DNA of 64,000 nt from Amycolatopsis iheyensis (GTDB lineage Bacteria > Actinomycetota > Actinomycetes > Mycobacteriales > Pseudonocardiaceae), in contig NZ_JAMXQV010000024.1 in the NCBI RefSeq assembly GCF_024703995.1, forward strand, positions 105,592 through 169,591, in the 5' to 3' direction. Position numbers and translations under genes: made by a program. The notes beneath the pieces are model-generated. The model ran no database searches. It saw only the letters and a list, made by a program, of their open reading frames with translations, and was not told the origin of the DNA. Each line of letters begins with the position of its first letter. Position 1 is the first letter of the stretch. Below, one piece after another: positions 34,294 through 43,462 of the stretch.

Positions 34294-36486
34294 TCAGGTG
34301 TGGTCGAGGTCGTCGAGTTGGTGTTGGACGCGCCCGGCGTCGGCGTCGCGGCCCTGTTCCCGGTACAGCTCCAGCGCCTCCCACCACACCGTGCGGGCCT
34401 GCTCATGCCGACCGAGCGCGGCGTGGGGGTGGCCCATGTTGTCGAGGGTGTCCGCGGCCTCGTAGGTGTTGCCGAGGCCGCGGAATAAGGCGAGAGCGGG
34501 ATGGTAGTGGTGGAGGGCCTGGTGGTGGTCGCCGGTGTGGTGGGCGATGTAGCCCAGGCTGTCCAGGGTGGCCGCCTCGCCGGCGGGGTACTGATGGTGG
34601 CGGTACAGGGTGAGGGCGGCCTGGCAGTGCTCGCGGGCGGTGTCGAACCGGCCCAGGCGCGCGGCATACCAGCCGACCGCGTTGAGCGCGCCGGCTTCCC
34701 ACACCGGCCGGTCGAGCGCGCGGTAGAGGGCGACGGCGCGGTGGGCGTGCTCCAGCGCCTGCCGGTCATCCCCACGTTGTTCCCAGGCTGACGCGAGCAC
34801 CCGGTGGGTGAGGGCCTGTTCGGTGGGGTCGTGGTGGCGCAGGGCCAGGTCCAGGGCCTGCTCCAGGTGGTTGGTGGCCTGTTCGTGCAGGCCAAGCAGG
34901 GAGCAGGCATGGCCGAGGAACCGGTGGGTGCGGCCGCGGGTGGCGGGGTTGGGGAGGTGGTTGGCGGCGTCCAGTGCGGCCTGCCATGTGGTGATCTCGT
35001 CGTGTCGGTGTCCCCGTCGGAAGTGGAAGTTGTTCAGGTTCCAGGCCAGGTGCCAGACGGTGTGGTGGTGGCCGAGGGTGGCGGCGGTGCGCTGGGTGGC
35101 CAGCAGGGTGGCGTGCTCGGCGTCCAGCCAGGTCAGTGCCGCGGCGGTGTCGGGCAGCGGGTGCGGGTGCACGCCGGGCGCGGGCGGCTCGGGCGACAGG
35201 AGCGCGCGGTGGGGGTTCAGGAGGCGGTCGGCGGCGTGAGCGGTGTGCAGGTGGAAGTCCCCCATCCGGGTCAGGGCCGCTTCCCGCACCTGCTCGGGCA
35301 GGGTGGTGTGGGCGGTGTCCGCGGCGTAGCGGCGGACCAGGTCGTGCATCGCGTAGCGGCGGCCCGGCCGCCGTTCCAGCAGGGAGGCGTTCTCTAGCAC
35401 CGCCAGAGTTCTGAGGGCGGATCGGTCGGGCAGGCTGGTGAGGGCGGCGGTGGCGGGCGGGGTGGTGTCGGGACCGGGGGCGATGCCCAGCAGCGCGAAC
35501 ACGGTGCGCTGGGTGTCGGTGAGGTAGCGCAGGGACCAGGACAGCACGGTGGGCAGGCTGGCGGCCGGGTCGGTGTCGTGGTCCAGGGCCTCCAGGCCGA
35601 GGTCGCGCAGTTCGGCGGCGGCCTCGGCCAGTGCGATGTCGGGGTGGGTGCCGGCGGTGCGCGCGGTGATCGACAACGCCAGCGGGTGGCCCCCGCACAG
35701 CCTGATCAGTTCGTCCACCGCTTCGGGTTCGGCGGCGACGCGGTCGGCGCCGAGGCGGGCGGTCAGCAGGCCGCGGGCCTCCTCGGGGGTCAGGACGTCC
35801 AGGGGCAGGTGGCGGGCGCCGTGCCGGTCGATCAGCGAGTCCAGCCGGTGCCGGCCGGTGACCAGCACGGTGCAGGACGGCGAGCCGGGTAGCAGGGGTG
35901 CGATCTGGTCGCTGGTGGCGGCGTTGTCCAGCACGATGAGCATCCGCCGCCCGGCCACCAGGCTGCGGTAGAGCGCGGTTTGGGCGTCGAGGTCGGTGGG
36001 GATGCGGTTCGCGTCGACGCCCAGGGCGTCGAGGAACCCGCGCACCGCCGTCGCCGGCTGCACCGGTTCGTCGGTGGGGCTGAAGCCGTGCAGGTCGACG
36101 AACAGCTGCCCGTCGGGGAACCGTTCCAGGTGCCGGTGTGCCCAGGCTAGGGCGAGCCAGGTCTTGCCGATGCCCCCGGCGCCGCCGATTGCCGAGACCA
36201 GCACCGTCGCCCCCACAGCCGCCGGGCCGGTGGTGGGGGCTGCGGCGGTCGGTTCCGGCGTGTCGGTGCCTGGTCCCTGCGGTGCGGCGGCGTCGGACAG
36301 GGCGCGGTCCAGGCGGGCCAGTTCCGTGGTCCGGCCGGTGAACAGTCCCGGTGCGGCGGGCAGCTGCCGCGGGATGGGCGGCGCGGGTCGCGGGGGTGGC
36401 GGGTGCAGGTTCAGGTTGCCGTGCACCACACCGACGGCGGCACCGCGATCGGTGGCGACGAGGTCACCGTGGATGCTCGTGGTCAC
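34294..36486 (-). CDS. STAND NTPase (NB-ARC) with TPR repeats
   Basis: 730 residues, GTG start. After a short N-terminal strand-like segment (HGDLVATDRGAAVGVVHGNL) and a Pro-rich linker comes an NB-ARC NTPase: Walker A GGAGGIGKTWLALAW at 101-115, Walker B RMLIVLDNA near 180, and CGGHPLALSITA. Residues 430-725 are TPR repeats (RALYRALDRPVWEAGALNAV style). Proteins of this build act as sensors that oligomerise on detecting a trigger, or as regulators. A TIR-domain gene precedes it by 77 bp, and together they resemble a split TIR-STAND defence protein. Confidence 0.85.
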   Translation of the reverse strand: MTTSIHGDLVATDRGAAVGVVHGNLNLHPPPPRPAPPIPRQLPAAPGLFTGRTTELARLDRALSDAAAPQGPGTDTPEPTAAAPTTGPAAVGATVLVSAIGGAGGIGKTWLALAWAHRHLERFPDGQLFVDLHGFSPTDEPVQPATAVRGFLDALGVDANRIPTDLDAQTALYRSLVAGRRMLIVLDNAATSDQIAPLLPGSPSCTVLVTGRHRLDSLIDRHGARHLPLDVLTPEEARGLLTARLGADRVAAEPEAVDELIRLCGGHPLALSITARTAGTHPDIALAEAAAELRDLGLEALDHDTDPAASLPTVLSWSLRYLTDTQRTVFALLGIAPGPDTTPPATAALTSLPDRSALRTLAVLENASLLERRPGRRYAMHDLVRRYAADTAHTTLPEQVREAALTRMGDFHLHTAHAADRLLNPHRALLSPEPPAPGVHPHPLPDTAAALTWLDAEHATLLATQRTAATLGHHHTVWHLAWNLNNFHFRRGHRHDEITTWQAALDAANHLPNPATRGRTHRFLGHACSLLGLHEQATNHLEQALDLALRHHDPTEQALTHRVLASAWEQRGDDRQALEHAHRAVALYRALDRPVWEAGALNAVGWYAARLGRFDTAREHCQAALTLYRHHQYPAGEAATLDSLGYIAHHTGDHHQALHHYHPALALFRGLGNTYEAADTLDNMGHPHAALGRHEQARTVWWEALELYREQGRDADAGRVQHQLDDLDHT

Positions 36487-36563
36487 CGCGGTGCCGGCGT
36501 CCGGGGTGGTGCCGGGGTGGAGCGGGTCGGCCGCCGACGTGGTGTGCCCGTGGTCCGCGTCGG

Positions 36564-37232
36564 CTAGCGAGGGTGGTGCGGCTGCTGCGCAGAGGGAGGT
36601 GGTGTGCCGATGGTGACGTGGTCGCCGGTGGCCGCACCAATCGTGATTCCTGCTCCAGTGCCGTGCACGCCGCCGGTGACGTTCACGCCGCGCGGCCCGG
36701 GAGCGTCGGTGATCGTCGTGTCCTGGGTGCTCGGCGCGCTTGCGGCCGCCAGGGCGAGTGTGGGCTCGACGTCACACAGCTGGTGGATCAAGGCGCTGAC
36801 GTCGAGGCGGGTATGACGCCGGCGTACGGTCACAGCCTGGCAGCGCGCGAGTGCCTGCAGGTCGGCGGGCAGCTGCTTCTCGGTGGGCGGGTCCGTGTCG
36901 TCGACCAGAACTGGTACGACTCGGACTCCGGCGGTGAATGCCTCGACGATCTCGCGGTGGATCCAGTCAGCGGGGTCGTCGATTCGTCGACCGCCGGCCG
37001 GTGTGGTGATGGTGAGCCAGTCGCGGTCGATCACGACCAGTAGAACTCTGCAGCTCCGGACTTGTGTCATCAGTTCTTGGGCGAAGTCGGCACCTGGCCG
37101 GATGGAGTAGCAGTCCAGGAACACCTGCTCCCGGCCGAACGTCGCGGCGAGATCGCGGTCGAGCAGCTCGCCCATGGCGCGGCTGTCGTCGCCGCGGTAG
37201 TTGATGAACACCCCGCCCACGGCGGCTCCCAT
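36564..37232 (-). CDS. TIR-domain protein
   Basis: 222 residues. Residues 5-140 form a TIR domain: GGVFINYRGDDSRAMGELL, FGREQVFLDCYSIRPGADFA, CRVLLVVIDRDWL and DDPADWIHREIVEAF, where E94 occupies the position of the catalytic Glu of NAD-consuming bacterial TIRs. The C-terminal 45 residues (PRGVNVTGGVHGTGAGITIG, then TGDHVTIG) form a strand-rich repeat similar in style to the N terminus of the downstream STAND protein, hinting at interaction. Likely effector: NAD depletion or signal synthesis. Confidence 0.85.
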   Translation of the reverse strand: MGAAVGGVFINYRGDDSRAMGELLDRDLAATFGREQVFLDCYSIRPGADFAQELMTQVRSCRVLLVVIDRDWLTITTPAGGRRIDDPADWIHREIVEAFTAGVRVVPVLVDDTDPPTEKQLPADLQALARCQAVTVRRRHTRLDVSALIHQLCDVEPTLALAAASAPSTQDTTITDAPGPRGVNVTGGVHGTGAGITIGAATGDHVTIGTPPPSAQQPHHPR

Positions 37233-37619
37233 CCGTACCTGTCCTGTGTTGGCCAGCTGCCGATGATCAGGATGCCCTACCGCACATGCATACGCCGCTT
37301 TGCAACCTCAGCGGGTAGGAACTGTCCACTATTTGACTCCTATTCGATGGCGAAGATTTCCACGGCGAGGCGCGGCATCGTGGGCAAGCGTCCTCCCTCG
37401 TGCCAGCGGTGCATCATCACGTCGATGGCCACGCGCTCGGCGTAGGGCGCGAGATCTATCTGGGCGCTCCACCGCGTCGACAACTCCGCCTGGGCTGGCC
37501 CAGCATTTCGACCGGTCACCGGCCCGACCGCCGATACTGCGAGAGGCAGCCTGATGGTCGCGCTGGTGGGCGCGGGATACTGGGGCTCTCCGTGTCTTCC
37601 GTTGGCGAAAAGGGGCACC

Positions 37620-39347
37620 GTGACCTTCAGCGACCACCTTGTTTCGACCGGCCCCGGCCTCGATGCAGGGCAGTTGCGGCCGCGGAAGCTCTACCGGATC
37701 TGGCACGACGGATTCGTTGCCCTCGCCGACGAGGGTTCTCTGCGGTCCCTTCGCCGGGAGCTGGTCTCGGGACAGGCCGTGGCCGACGCGCGCGGGCCGT
37801 ACACGGTGCTCGCCGATCGGCTGGACGAACGCGGCGCCCAGCACGAACTCGACGTCGAAGTCACCTGGACCGAACCTGGTTTGCGGGTCGAGGTCGCGGC
37901 GATCTTGTCGCTGCGCCACACACCGGGCGACCCGCGGGCGGCGTGGCTGCTGGCCGCGGCGGCGAGCCGCCCATGGCGTCCGGAGTTCGAACCACCGGCC
38001 GAGCGGCTCGGCTTCGCCGCCCGCGCCGACGCCTGCGACAGCGGCGGCCTGGCCGTCGACGCCCGCCGGCTCAACATCATCAACGAGGACACGCAACGCG
38101 ACGAAGTCGCCGCGCTGCTGTCGCAGAGCATCACCTCGCCGGTCCGGGCGACGGCGCTGCTGGTCATCAACCGGGCAGCGGTCGTCGCCGACGTGCGGGG
38201 ATGGTCGGGGATGGTGCAGGTCGTGGTCATCGACGAGGGCCTGCGCCAGGCGATCAACGCCCGGGTCCCGCTCGCTCAGCAGCTCCCGTCCGGGTACCGG
38301 CTCTACGCCGCGCCGTGTGACCAGCAGCCCGACACCATCGTGGCCGCCAGCATGACCGAAACGCAGCTGATGGATCTGCCGCGTGAGGAGTTGCTGCAGC
38401 CGCTGCTGCACTGGCGTCGCCGCGCCAAGATCCCGGTGCCCTGGCAGCAAGACGCCGCACTGACCGGCTGGCTCGATCGGGACGACCCGTTCCACCCGGC
38501 ACCGCCCGAGACCCCGGCGGCCGAGTCAGAGGCGCGGCAGCTGCGCCGGGAGCTGGAGCAGACCCGCCGCAGCCTCGACATCTCCCAGCGCGCCCACGCC
38601 GAGCTGCAACGCCGGCACGCCACTGACGCCGCCGAGCTGGACCGGCTGCGTGCCCGCACCGTCGACCTGGCCCACGCCGCCACGCTGGCGGAGGAGAACG
38701 CGCAGCTGCACGAAACGGTGGCCCGTTACGCTACGGCGCTGGAAGACACCGAAGACGACCTCGCCCAGGCTCTGCGGCGCATCACCCACCTGCTCACCAC
38801 CGCCGGGCAACCGATCTCGGCGGACGTGCCGGCGGCGCCACCGCGCGAGTACGCGTCGTTCCCCGCACTGCTGGCCGCCGCCCGCGCCACGTTCGGAAAC
38901 CTGACGATCACCGCGGCCGAGGAGTCGGCGCGGGCGCTGGACGAGGACGGGAAGGCGGCGGTGTGGCGGGCCAGGGCCTGGGCGGCGTTGAGCACCCTGG
39001 ACTCCTACGCCGCCGCACGCACGAGCGGCTCGGCGGCCGGTGGTGGGGTGGTGACGCTGCGGGAGTTCATCCGCACCGGCCAGCCGGGCGCATTGATCAG
39101 CATGCAAGCGCTGAAGCTGAGCGAGTCGGACACGGTGACCAGCAACGATCGCCTCCGCGCCGCCCGGGTGTTTCCCGTGCCGGTCGAGGTCGACTCGAGC
39201 GGGTACGGGTTCTTCGGCGCGCACATCGCGCTGGAGAAGTTCAAGCCGCCGGCACCCCGGCTGCATTTCCTCGACGACACCGGCCGCAGCGGCCTGCTGT
39301 GCGTGGGCTACCTCGGCTCGCATCTGCCCAACACCAGAACCAACTAG
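37620..39347 (+). CDS. Hypothetical protein with central coiled coil, about 575 aa
   Basis: GTG 37620 (AAAAGGGGC upstream) is preferred; an ATG at 37554 is in frame. The N-terminal 300 residues are alpha/beta. Residues about 300-400 are a heptad-rich coiled coil (ARQLRRELEQTRRSLDISQR). The C terminus has TITAAEESARALDEDGKAAV and ends in LHFLDDTGRSGLLCVGYLGS with HLPNTRTN, a GYxGxHLxxxxTN ending I associate with uncharacterised mobile-element or defence proteins. No enzymatic motif was found. Confidence 0.6.
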   Translation: MTFSDHLVSTGPGLDAGQLRPRKLYRIWHDGFVALADEGSLRSLRRELVSGQAVADARGPYTVLADRLDERGAQHELDVEVTWTEPGLRVEVAAILSLRHTPGDPRAAWLLAAAASRPWRPEFEPPAERLGFAARADACDSGGLAVDARRLNIINEDTQRDEVAALLSQSITSPVRATALLVINRAAVVADVRGWSGMVQVVVIDEGLRQAINARVPLAQQLPSGYRLYAAPCDQQPDTIVAASMTETQLMDLPREELLQPLLHWRRRAKIPVPWQQDAALTGWLDRDDPFHPAPPETPAAESEARQLRRELEQTRRSLDISQRAHAELQRRHATDAAELDRLRARTVDLAHAATLAEENAQLHETVARYATALEDTEDDLAQALRRITHLLTTAGQPISADVPAAPPREYASFPALLAAARATFGNLTITAAEESARALDEDGKAAVWRARAWAALSTLDSYAAARTSGSAAGGGVVTLREFIRTGQPGALISMQALKLSESDTVTSNDRLRAARVFPVPVEVDSSGYGFFGAHIALEKFKPPAPRLHFLDDTGRSGLLCVGYLGSHLPNTRTN

Positions 39348-39419
39348 CCCTAGTCGGCAACCGATCCGAGATCGCGTGCGCCGAACACGGCTCGGTGGTC
39401 AATCGCCGCCATGTCGGCG

Positions 39420-40133
39420 CCGGATGGGCTGAAAACAACTGACGCAGGCGGCATCGCTCGCACACGATGCCCAGCAAGTCGAAGTCACCCTCGACTGTCC
39501 ACTGAGGATCCGCGCCGACGGTGCCGGCGATCAGCAACGCCAGTTCGTCGTCATCGCGTTCCAGGACTACTTGCAGCCGCACCAGGTCCCGCTGCCGCTG
39601 ACCCGGCAGCGCCGAGCGGACCAGCCACGGGCCGGCCACTGTGAGGACTCGGCGCGGCGGCCCGTCGCCGCCCGCGACCGTCGCTGGCGGGTGGCTGAGC
39701 TCTCCGCGCTCGCTGCAGCGCACGACGTTGCCTACGGCGTCGAGGACGATCACTGAAACCGGGCGAGACGGGACGAGCGTCGGTGATGGGACGGGCAGGC
39801 GTCCTGGCCACGGGCGGTCTTCGAGCACGGGGCGTCGAGGTTCGCCCCACGGGACGAGCCGGACGCGCTCGGCCGGTCCGCGGCCGCCGTCCAGCAACGG
39901 TGTGTAGATCGCGTCTGGGCCGAGGAGGCCTTGGATCCGTACTAGCGCCCGGCCGGCCCGCTCGGCGGCGTCGGCGTCCTGGCCCATCGACCCGAGCTGC
40001 AGCTGCAGCGCTTGCCCGCCGACGACCTCCTCCGGCTCGAGGGTCAGCTGGATGATCCCGGCGTTGGGGCGTTCGCTGTCGCGGACGGTGAGCCAGCCTT
40101 GGCACTGCCACCGCACCCGGTCCGCGGTCGCGT
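39420..40133 (-). pseudogene. imuB: Second imuB, C-terminal remnant
   Basis: The frame from about 40133 encodes only the last 45 percent of ImuB (ADRVRWQCQGWLTVRDSERP through WTVEGDFD). It is a close paralogue of the intact imuB at 21111-22688, with over three quarters of the residues the same by eye. The N-terminal palm region is absent; the sequence before it is unrelated. The end continues past the normal terminus (VCERCRLRQLFSAHPAPTWR), a further sign of decay or fusion to other sequence. Confidence 0.8.
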
Positions 40134-40300
40134 TACCGACTGGACCAGGACCGCGCCGAGGATCATGCCGATTCCGCCTGCCTAGATCGGGAGCGGGAGC
40201 AAGGTGCGTACCGAGCACAGCATCTTCATTCGTTCGCCTCCCCGATAGAGGTGCACCCTGCTCCTGGCTTCGGCCTGTTCGGCAGTGCCGTCAGCGCAGG

Positions 40301-40738
40301 TCAGTCGCCGACGCTGCGGTGGCCGAGGTCGCGGACCGTGGCTGGGCGGAGTCCAGGCTGGGTGCTGGTCGGGTCGAGGGTGTCGAGGATCAGGTCGTCC
40401 CAGTTGGTGCTGGCGAACCAGCCCTTGCCCATCAGGTGCGCGGTCCAGTGCAGGTAGGCCGGCCAGGTCCGGATCCGCTCGACCGCGATCAGGTAGCCCG
40501 TGGCGGGCTCGCAGCGCTCGTGGGTGACCCGCCAGTGAACTCGCTCGTCCGGAGCGGCGAGCATCTCCTCGAGCGTGAACGACGACCACGTCTCCTGATC
40601 GCCGCGGTCACCTCGTTCGGCGGTTGCGGCCTCCGGGCGGCACCACACGGCGCCGTCGCCGTCGGCGATCAGCTGCAGGCATATCTGGCACACCGCCAGC
40701 AGGTCCTGCCCGGCCGCCGGGGGCGTCTCGCCGGTCAC
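40301..40738 (-). CDS. Hypothetical protein, 145 aa
   Basis: ATG 40738. It begins with VCQICLQLIADGDGAVWCRP, a possible CxxC-type metal site, and contains VHWRVTHERCEPATGYLIAV and AYLHWTAHLMGKGWFASTNW. No family recognised. It overlaps the next minus-strand gene by 4 bp and so forms a pair with it. Confidence 0.6.
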   Translation of the reverse strand: MTGETPPAAGQDLLAVCQICLQLIADGDGAVWCRPEAATAERGDRGDQETWSSFTLEEMLAAPDERVHWRVTHERCEPATGYLIAVERIRTWPAYLHWTAHLMGKGWFASTNWDDLILDTLDPTSTQPGLRPATVRDLGHRSVGD

Positions 40739-41025
40739 TGCCGGGCCTGCAGTAGGTGGTCGACGTTGTGCGCCTCGTCGACGGCCTGGGTGTGGGCGAG
40801 CGCGGCGGCGAACATTCCGGCGAATCCGTCGTCGGCGGCCGGGGCGGGCAAGGCGGCGGTGACCTCGTCCATCTGCGAGAGCGTGTGGGCTTCGCGGTGG
40901 GCGTGCTGCTCGTTGGTGAGGCGTTCGATGGCGCGGCGGCCGGTGCGGTCCTCGCCGCGGTCGACGATCAGCCAGCTGCAGTCGGTGCCTGGCTCGACCG
41001 CGTACCGCGGTGTCGTCTGCGTCAT
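40735..41025 (-). CDS. Hypothetical protein, 96 aa
   Basis: ATG 41025 with GGCAGGAG seven bases upstream. The N terminus is strand-like (YAVEPGTDCSWLIVDRGEDR), the rest helical (TNEQHAHREAHTLSQMDEVT). It is translationally coupled to the 145-residue gene. No function can be given. Confidence 0.6.
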   Translation of the reverse strand: MTQTTPRYAVEPGTDCSWLIVDRGEDRTGRRAIERLTNEQHAHREAHTLSQMDEVTAALPAPAADDGFAGMFAAALAHTQAVDEAHNVDHLLQARQ

Positions 41026-41222
41026 CCCGTCGCTCCTGCCCTGGCCTGCGCGCCGCGTTGGCGCCGCTGGTGTCGTTCTACACCGGCGCACCCCGCCTCC
41101 CGCGGTTCGGACACGCCGCGCCCACGCCGGTGCGCCCGGTTGTGTCGGTGGCGGGGATTAGGGTCGCGACGGCGGAGCCGCGCAGGCAGGAAGCGCGCGG
41201 GGAGTGTGAAGAGGAGGCGGGT

Positions 41223-41372
41223 GTGGCGGACGAGGCTGGAGCCACCGAGCAGCGGACATGTTTCAAGTGCGGGGAGGTTCCGGTGCCCGAGGCGATCATC
41301 TTGTGCAATCGGTGCCGGGACATGCTCGAGTTCCAAACCGCGCGTCACATCTACGCCGCGCTCCCTCACTAG
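41223..41372 (+). CDS. Small zinc-ribbon protein, 49 aa
   Basis: GTG 41223 preceded by GAAGAGGAGG. Residues 13-35 carry CFKCGEVPVPEAIILCNRCR, two CxxC pairs spaced as in zinc ribbons. The gene ends 14 bp before the next one and probably shares its transcript. A nucleic-acid-binding or adaptor role is likely. Confidence 0.65.
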   Translation: MADEAGATEQRTCFKCGEVPVPEAIILCNRCRDMLEFQTARHIYAALPH

Positions 41373-41386
41373 CGCGAGAGCAGACC

Positions 41387-42166
41387 ATGTCCCACGACGT
41401 CGACGACGACGCGAGCAAGCCTGCGGTCCGGACACCGGAGCAGGAAGCCGGGCGGATCGCGGAGGCGTTCGACTTCTACGACCGCGGCAAGCACTGGGAG
41501 ATCGCCGGCGAGCGCCGCGCCGAGGACTCCCCGTACGGCACCGCGCACGTGTGCAGGGTCGTGCCGGCCCGGGTGCTGCACGTGATCGGCGCCAGCGAGA
41601 TGGCCGAGCAGCTGCGCCACCTCTATGGCTCCGGCGCGGTGACCGGGTGGACGCTGCAGCCGATGCCCGAGACCCGCACCTCGCTGCACACCGTCAAGCA
41701 GGCGATCTTGCGGGCCGCCGACGGCCTCGGTCGCGGCTACACCCAGCTCAGCCGCGGCGGATTCACCTGCACCGAGGAAGTCCAGGCCTGCCCGGACACG
41801 GCGATACTCGGCGTCCCCAACATCGGCCCCAGCACCCTCGACATCATCCGCTCTGTCCTGCCCTATCTCGGACCTGATCCGGCCGAGCTCACCGCCGAGC
41901 TAGCCGACGCGGACGGCGGAACGGATGCGTCGCCGCAGACGGCGCGGGTGGGCGGGCTGTTCACTCTCGCGACGCGGGCGCGCTACCCACGGCTGGTCGA
42001 GCAGCTGGCCGCCTCCCGGATGCCCCACGCCGCGCTGGCCAAGATCGCTGACGCACTCAACAGCGAGCCTCTCCCGCTGGCTGATCCGATGGTGGATCTG
42101 CTGCTGGACACCGCCGGGCTGCGCCGGATCCTGGAGATCTACCGCACGACCCACGTCGAGCATTAG
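41387..42166 (+). CDS. Protein with RpoA-CTD-like helix-hairpin-helix motif
   Basis: 259 residues from ATG 41387. Around residues 120-165 GGFTCTEEVQACPDTAILGV followed by PNIGPSTLDIIRSVLP closely resembles the (HhH)2-type fold of the RNA polymerase alpha C-terminal domain (two helices joined by a GxPNIG turn). The C-terminal third is helical. It may bind DNA or RNA. The preceding zinc-ribbon gene is close and co-directional. Confidence 0.6.
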   Translation: MSHDVDDDASKPAVRTPEQEAGRIAEAFDFYDRGKHWEIAGERRAEDSPYGTAHVCRVVPARVLHVIGASEMAEQLRHLYGSGAVTGWTLQPMPETRTSLHTVKQAILRAADGLGRGYTQLSRGGFTCTEEVQACPDTAILGVPNIGPSTLDIIRSVLPYLGPDPAELTAELADADGGTDASPQTARVGGLFTLATRARYPRLVEQLAASRMPHAALAKIADALNSEPLPLADPMVDLLLDTAGLRRILEIYRTTHVEH

Positions 42167-42299
42167 CCCGGCTGGGTTGACGGCCTTGGCTGCCTGGCGG
42201 GCGCGGACGCGGCGCTGCTGACGCCATCCGCTCATTCTCAGCGCAATCAGTCCCGTGCACGGGCGCGAATACAGCCTCACCGGCCGACAGGGGGCCGGC

Positions 42300-43457
42300 T
42301 CAGGTGCTGATGCCCAGCGGCCAGCTGTAGTCGCTGTCCGGGTCGTCGAGCCAGACGAACTGCTTGCCCGGCAGATTGAGCGCGGTCACGCCGAGCCGGA
42401 CAGCGTCCGGCTTGCCGAGGGCGTTGAACGCGGTGGCGGCGTGTTCGATGGTGTCCCACAGCCGGTAGGGCCCGGACTGCCGGACCGCCCAGGTTCCCTC
42501 GGTCAGCGGGGTCAGGTCGACCTCAGCGCGCGCTGGTCCGCGCTCGGCGACAACAACGCCATGTGCGACGCTGCCGGCGAGCCGCAGGCCCGGAGCGTGC
42601 AGCCACAGGAACAGCGCCAGCTCGGGCCGGTTCAGGAGCGTGGCGGGGTCCACGGCTGTCGTGCCGTAATGCGGAATCCCGGTCGCGGCCGCTGGTGGCT
42701 CGTGGTCGGCAGCGAACGGGCTGGTGACGTCGGCTCGCATCGGCATGAACAGCACGGGGAACGGGTCGATGCGGCCGCTGACTTCGTCGTCAGCGGTCTT
42801 GTCGAGCACGAGCAGCGGGCCGGCGGCGCCGGCATCGAGGGGGGCGACGATCCGCCCGCCGTCTGCGAGCTGGTCGATCCAGGCCGGTGGGATCGCGGTA
42901 ACCGCGCAGGTGGCGATGATCCTGTCGAACCTCATCTCGCCAGGCCAGCCCTGGTAGCCATCGCCAGCGGCCAGGTGCGGGCTGTACCCGGCGGCGGTCA
43001 GGTGCTCATGGGCCATGTCGACCAGCTCGGGATCCAGGTCGAGGGTGTAGACGTTGTCCGCGCCGAGGCGATGCGACAGCAGGGCCGCGTTGTAGCCGGT
43101 GCCGGTGCCGATCTCCAGCACCCGGTGCCCCGGCTCGACACCGAGCCGTTCCAGCATCACGGCCATGACGGTGGGCTTGCTCGAGGACGAGCTGGCGATC
43201 TCCCGCCCGGCCGCAGTGTCGCCGGCGGGCCGGGTCTGGGTGGCCAGGGCCTCGTCGGAGTAGACCGCGTCCAGCCAGCCTGGATCGCCCGCGCCGAGTG
43301 AGGCGGCGCCGTCGAGGATGCGCGGGACGAACAGGTGCCGGGGCGTCGCGGCGAACGCGGCGTGCCAGGCGCGGTCAGCGAGGACACCGGTAAACACGAG
43401 CTCGTCGGCGAGGGCGGCGGCCCGGGCTTCCCAGGTGCCGGTGTCCAGGGCATCCAC
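42300..43457 (-). CDS. Protein-L-isoaspartate methyltransferase-like enzyme of a graspetide cluster
   Basis: 385 residues from GTG 43457 (AAGGAG upstream). TPRHLFVPRILDGAASL, then SSKPTVMAVMLERLG and VLEIGTGTGYNAALLSHRLG (SAM-binding) make it a PIMT-family methyltransferase with a long C-terminal extension ending in FVWLDDPDSDYSWPLG. Such enzymes accompany ATP-grasp RiPP maturases in actinomycetes and methylate an Asp of the modified peptide to form aspartimide, as described for fuscimiditide. The ATP-grasp gene lies 5 bp upstream. Confidence 0.85.
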   Translation of the reverse strand: MDALDTGTWEARAAALADELVFTGVLADRAWHAAFAATPRHLFVPRILDGAASLGAGDPGWLDAVYSDEALATQTRPAGDTAAGREIASSSSSKPTVMAVMLERLGVEPGHRVLEIGTGTGYNAALLSHRLGADNVYTLDLDPELVDMAHEHLTAAGYSPHLAAGDGYQGWPGEMRFDRIIATCAVTAIPPAWIDQLADGGRIVAPLDAGAAGPLLVLDKTADDEVSGRIDPFPVLFMPMRADVTSPFAADHEPPAAATGIPHYGTTAVDPATLLNRPELALFLWLHAPGLRLAGSVAHGVVVAERGPARAEVDLTPLTEGTWAVRQSGPYRLWDTIEHAATAFNALGKPDAVRLGVTALNLPGKQFVWLDDPDSDYSWPLGIST

Positions 43458-43462
43458 GGCTT

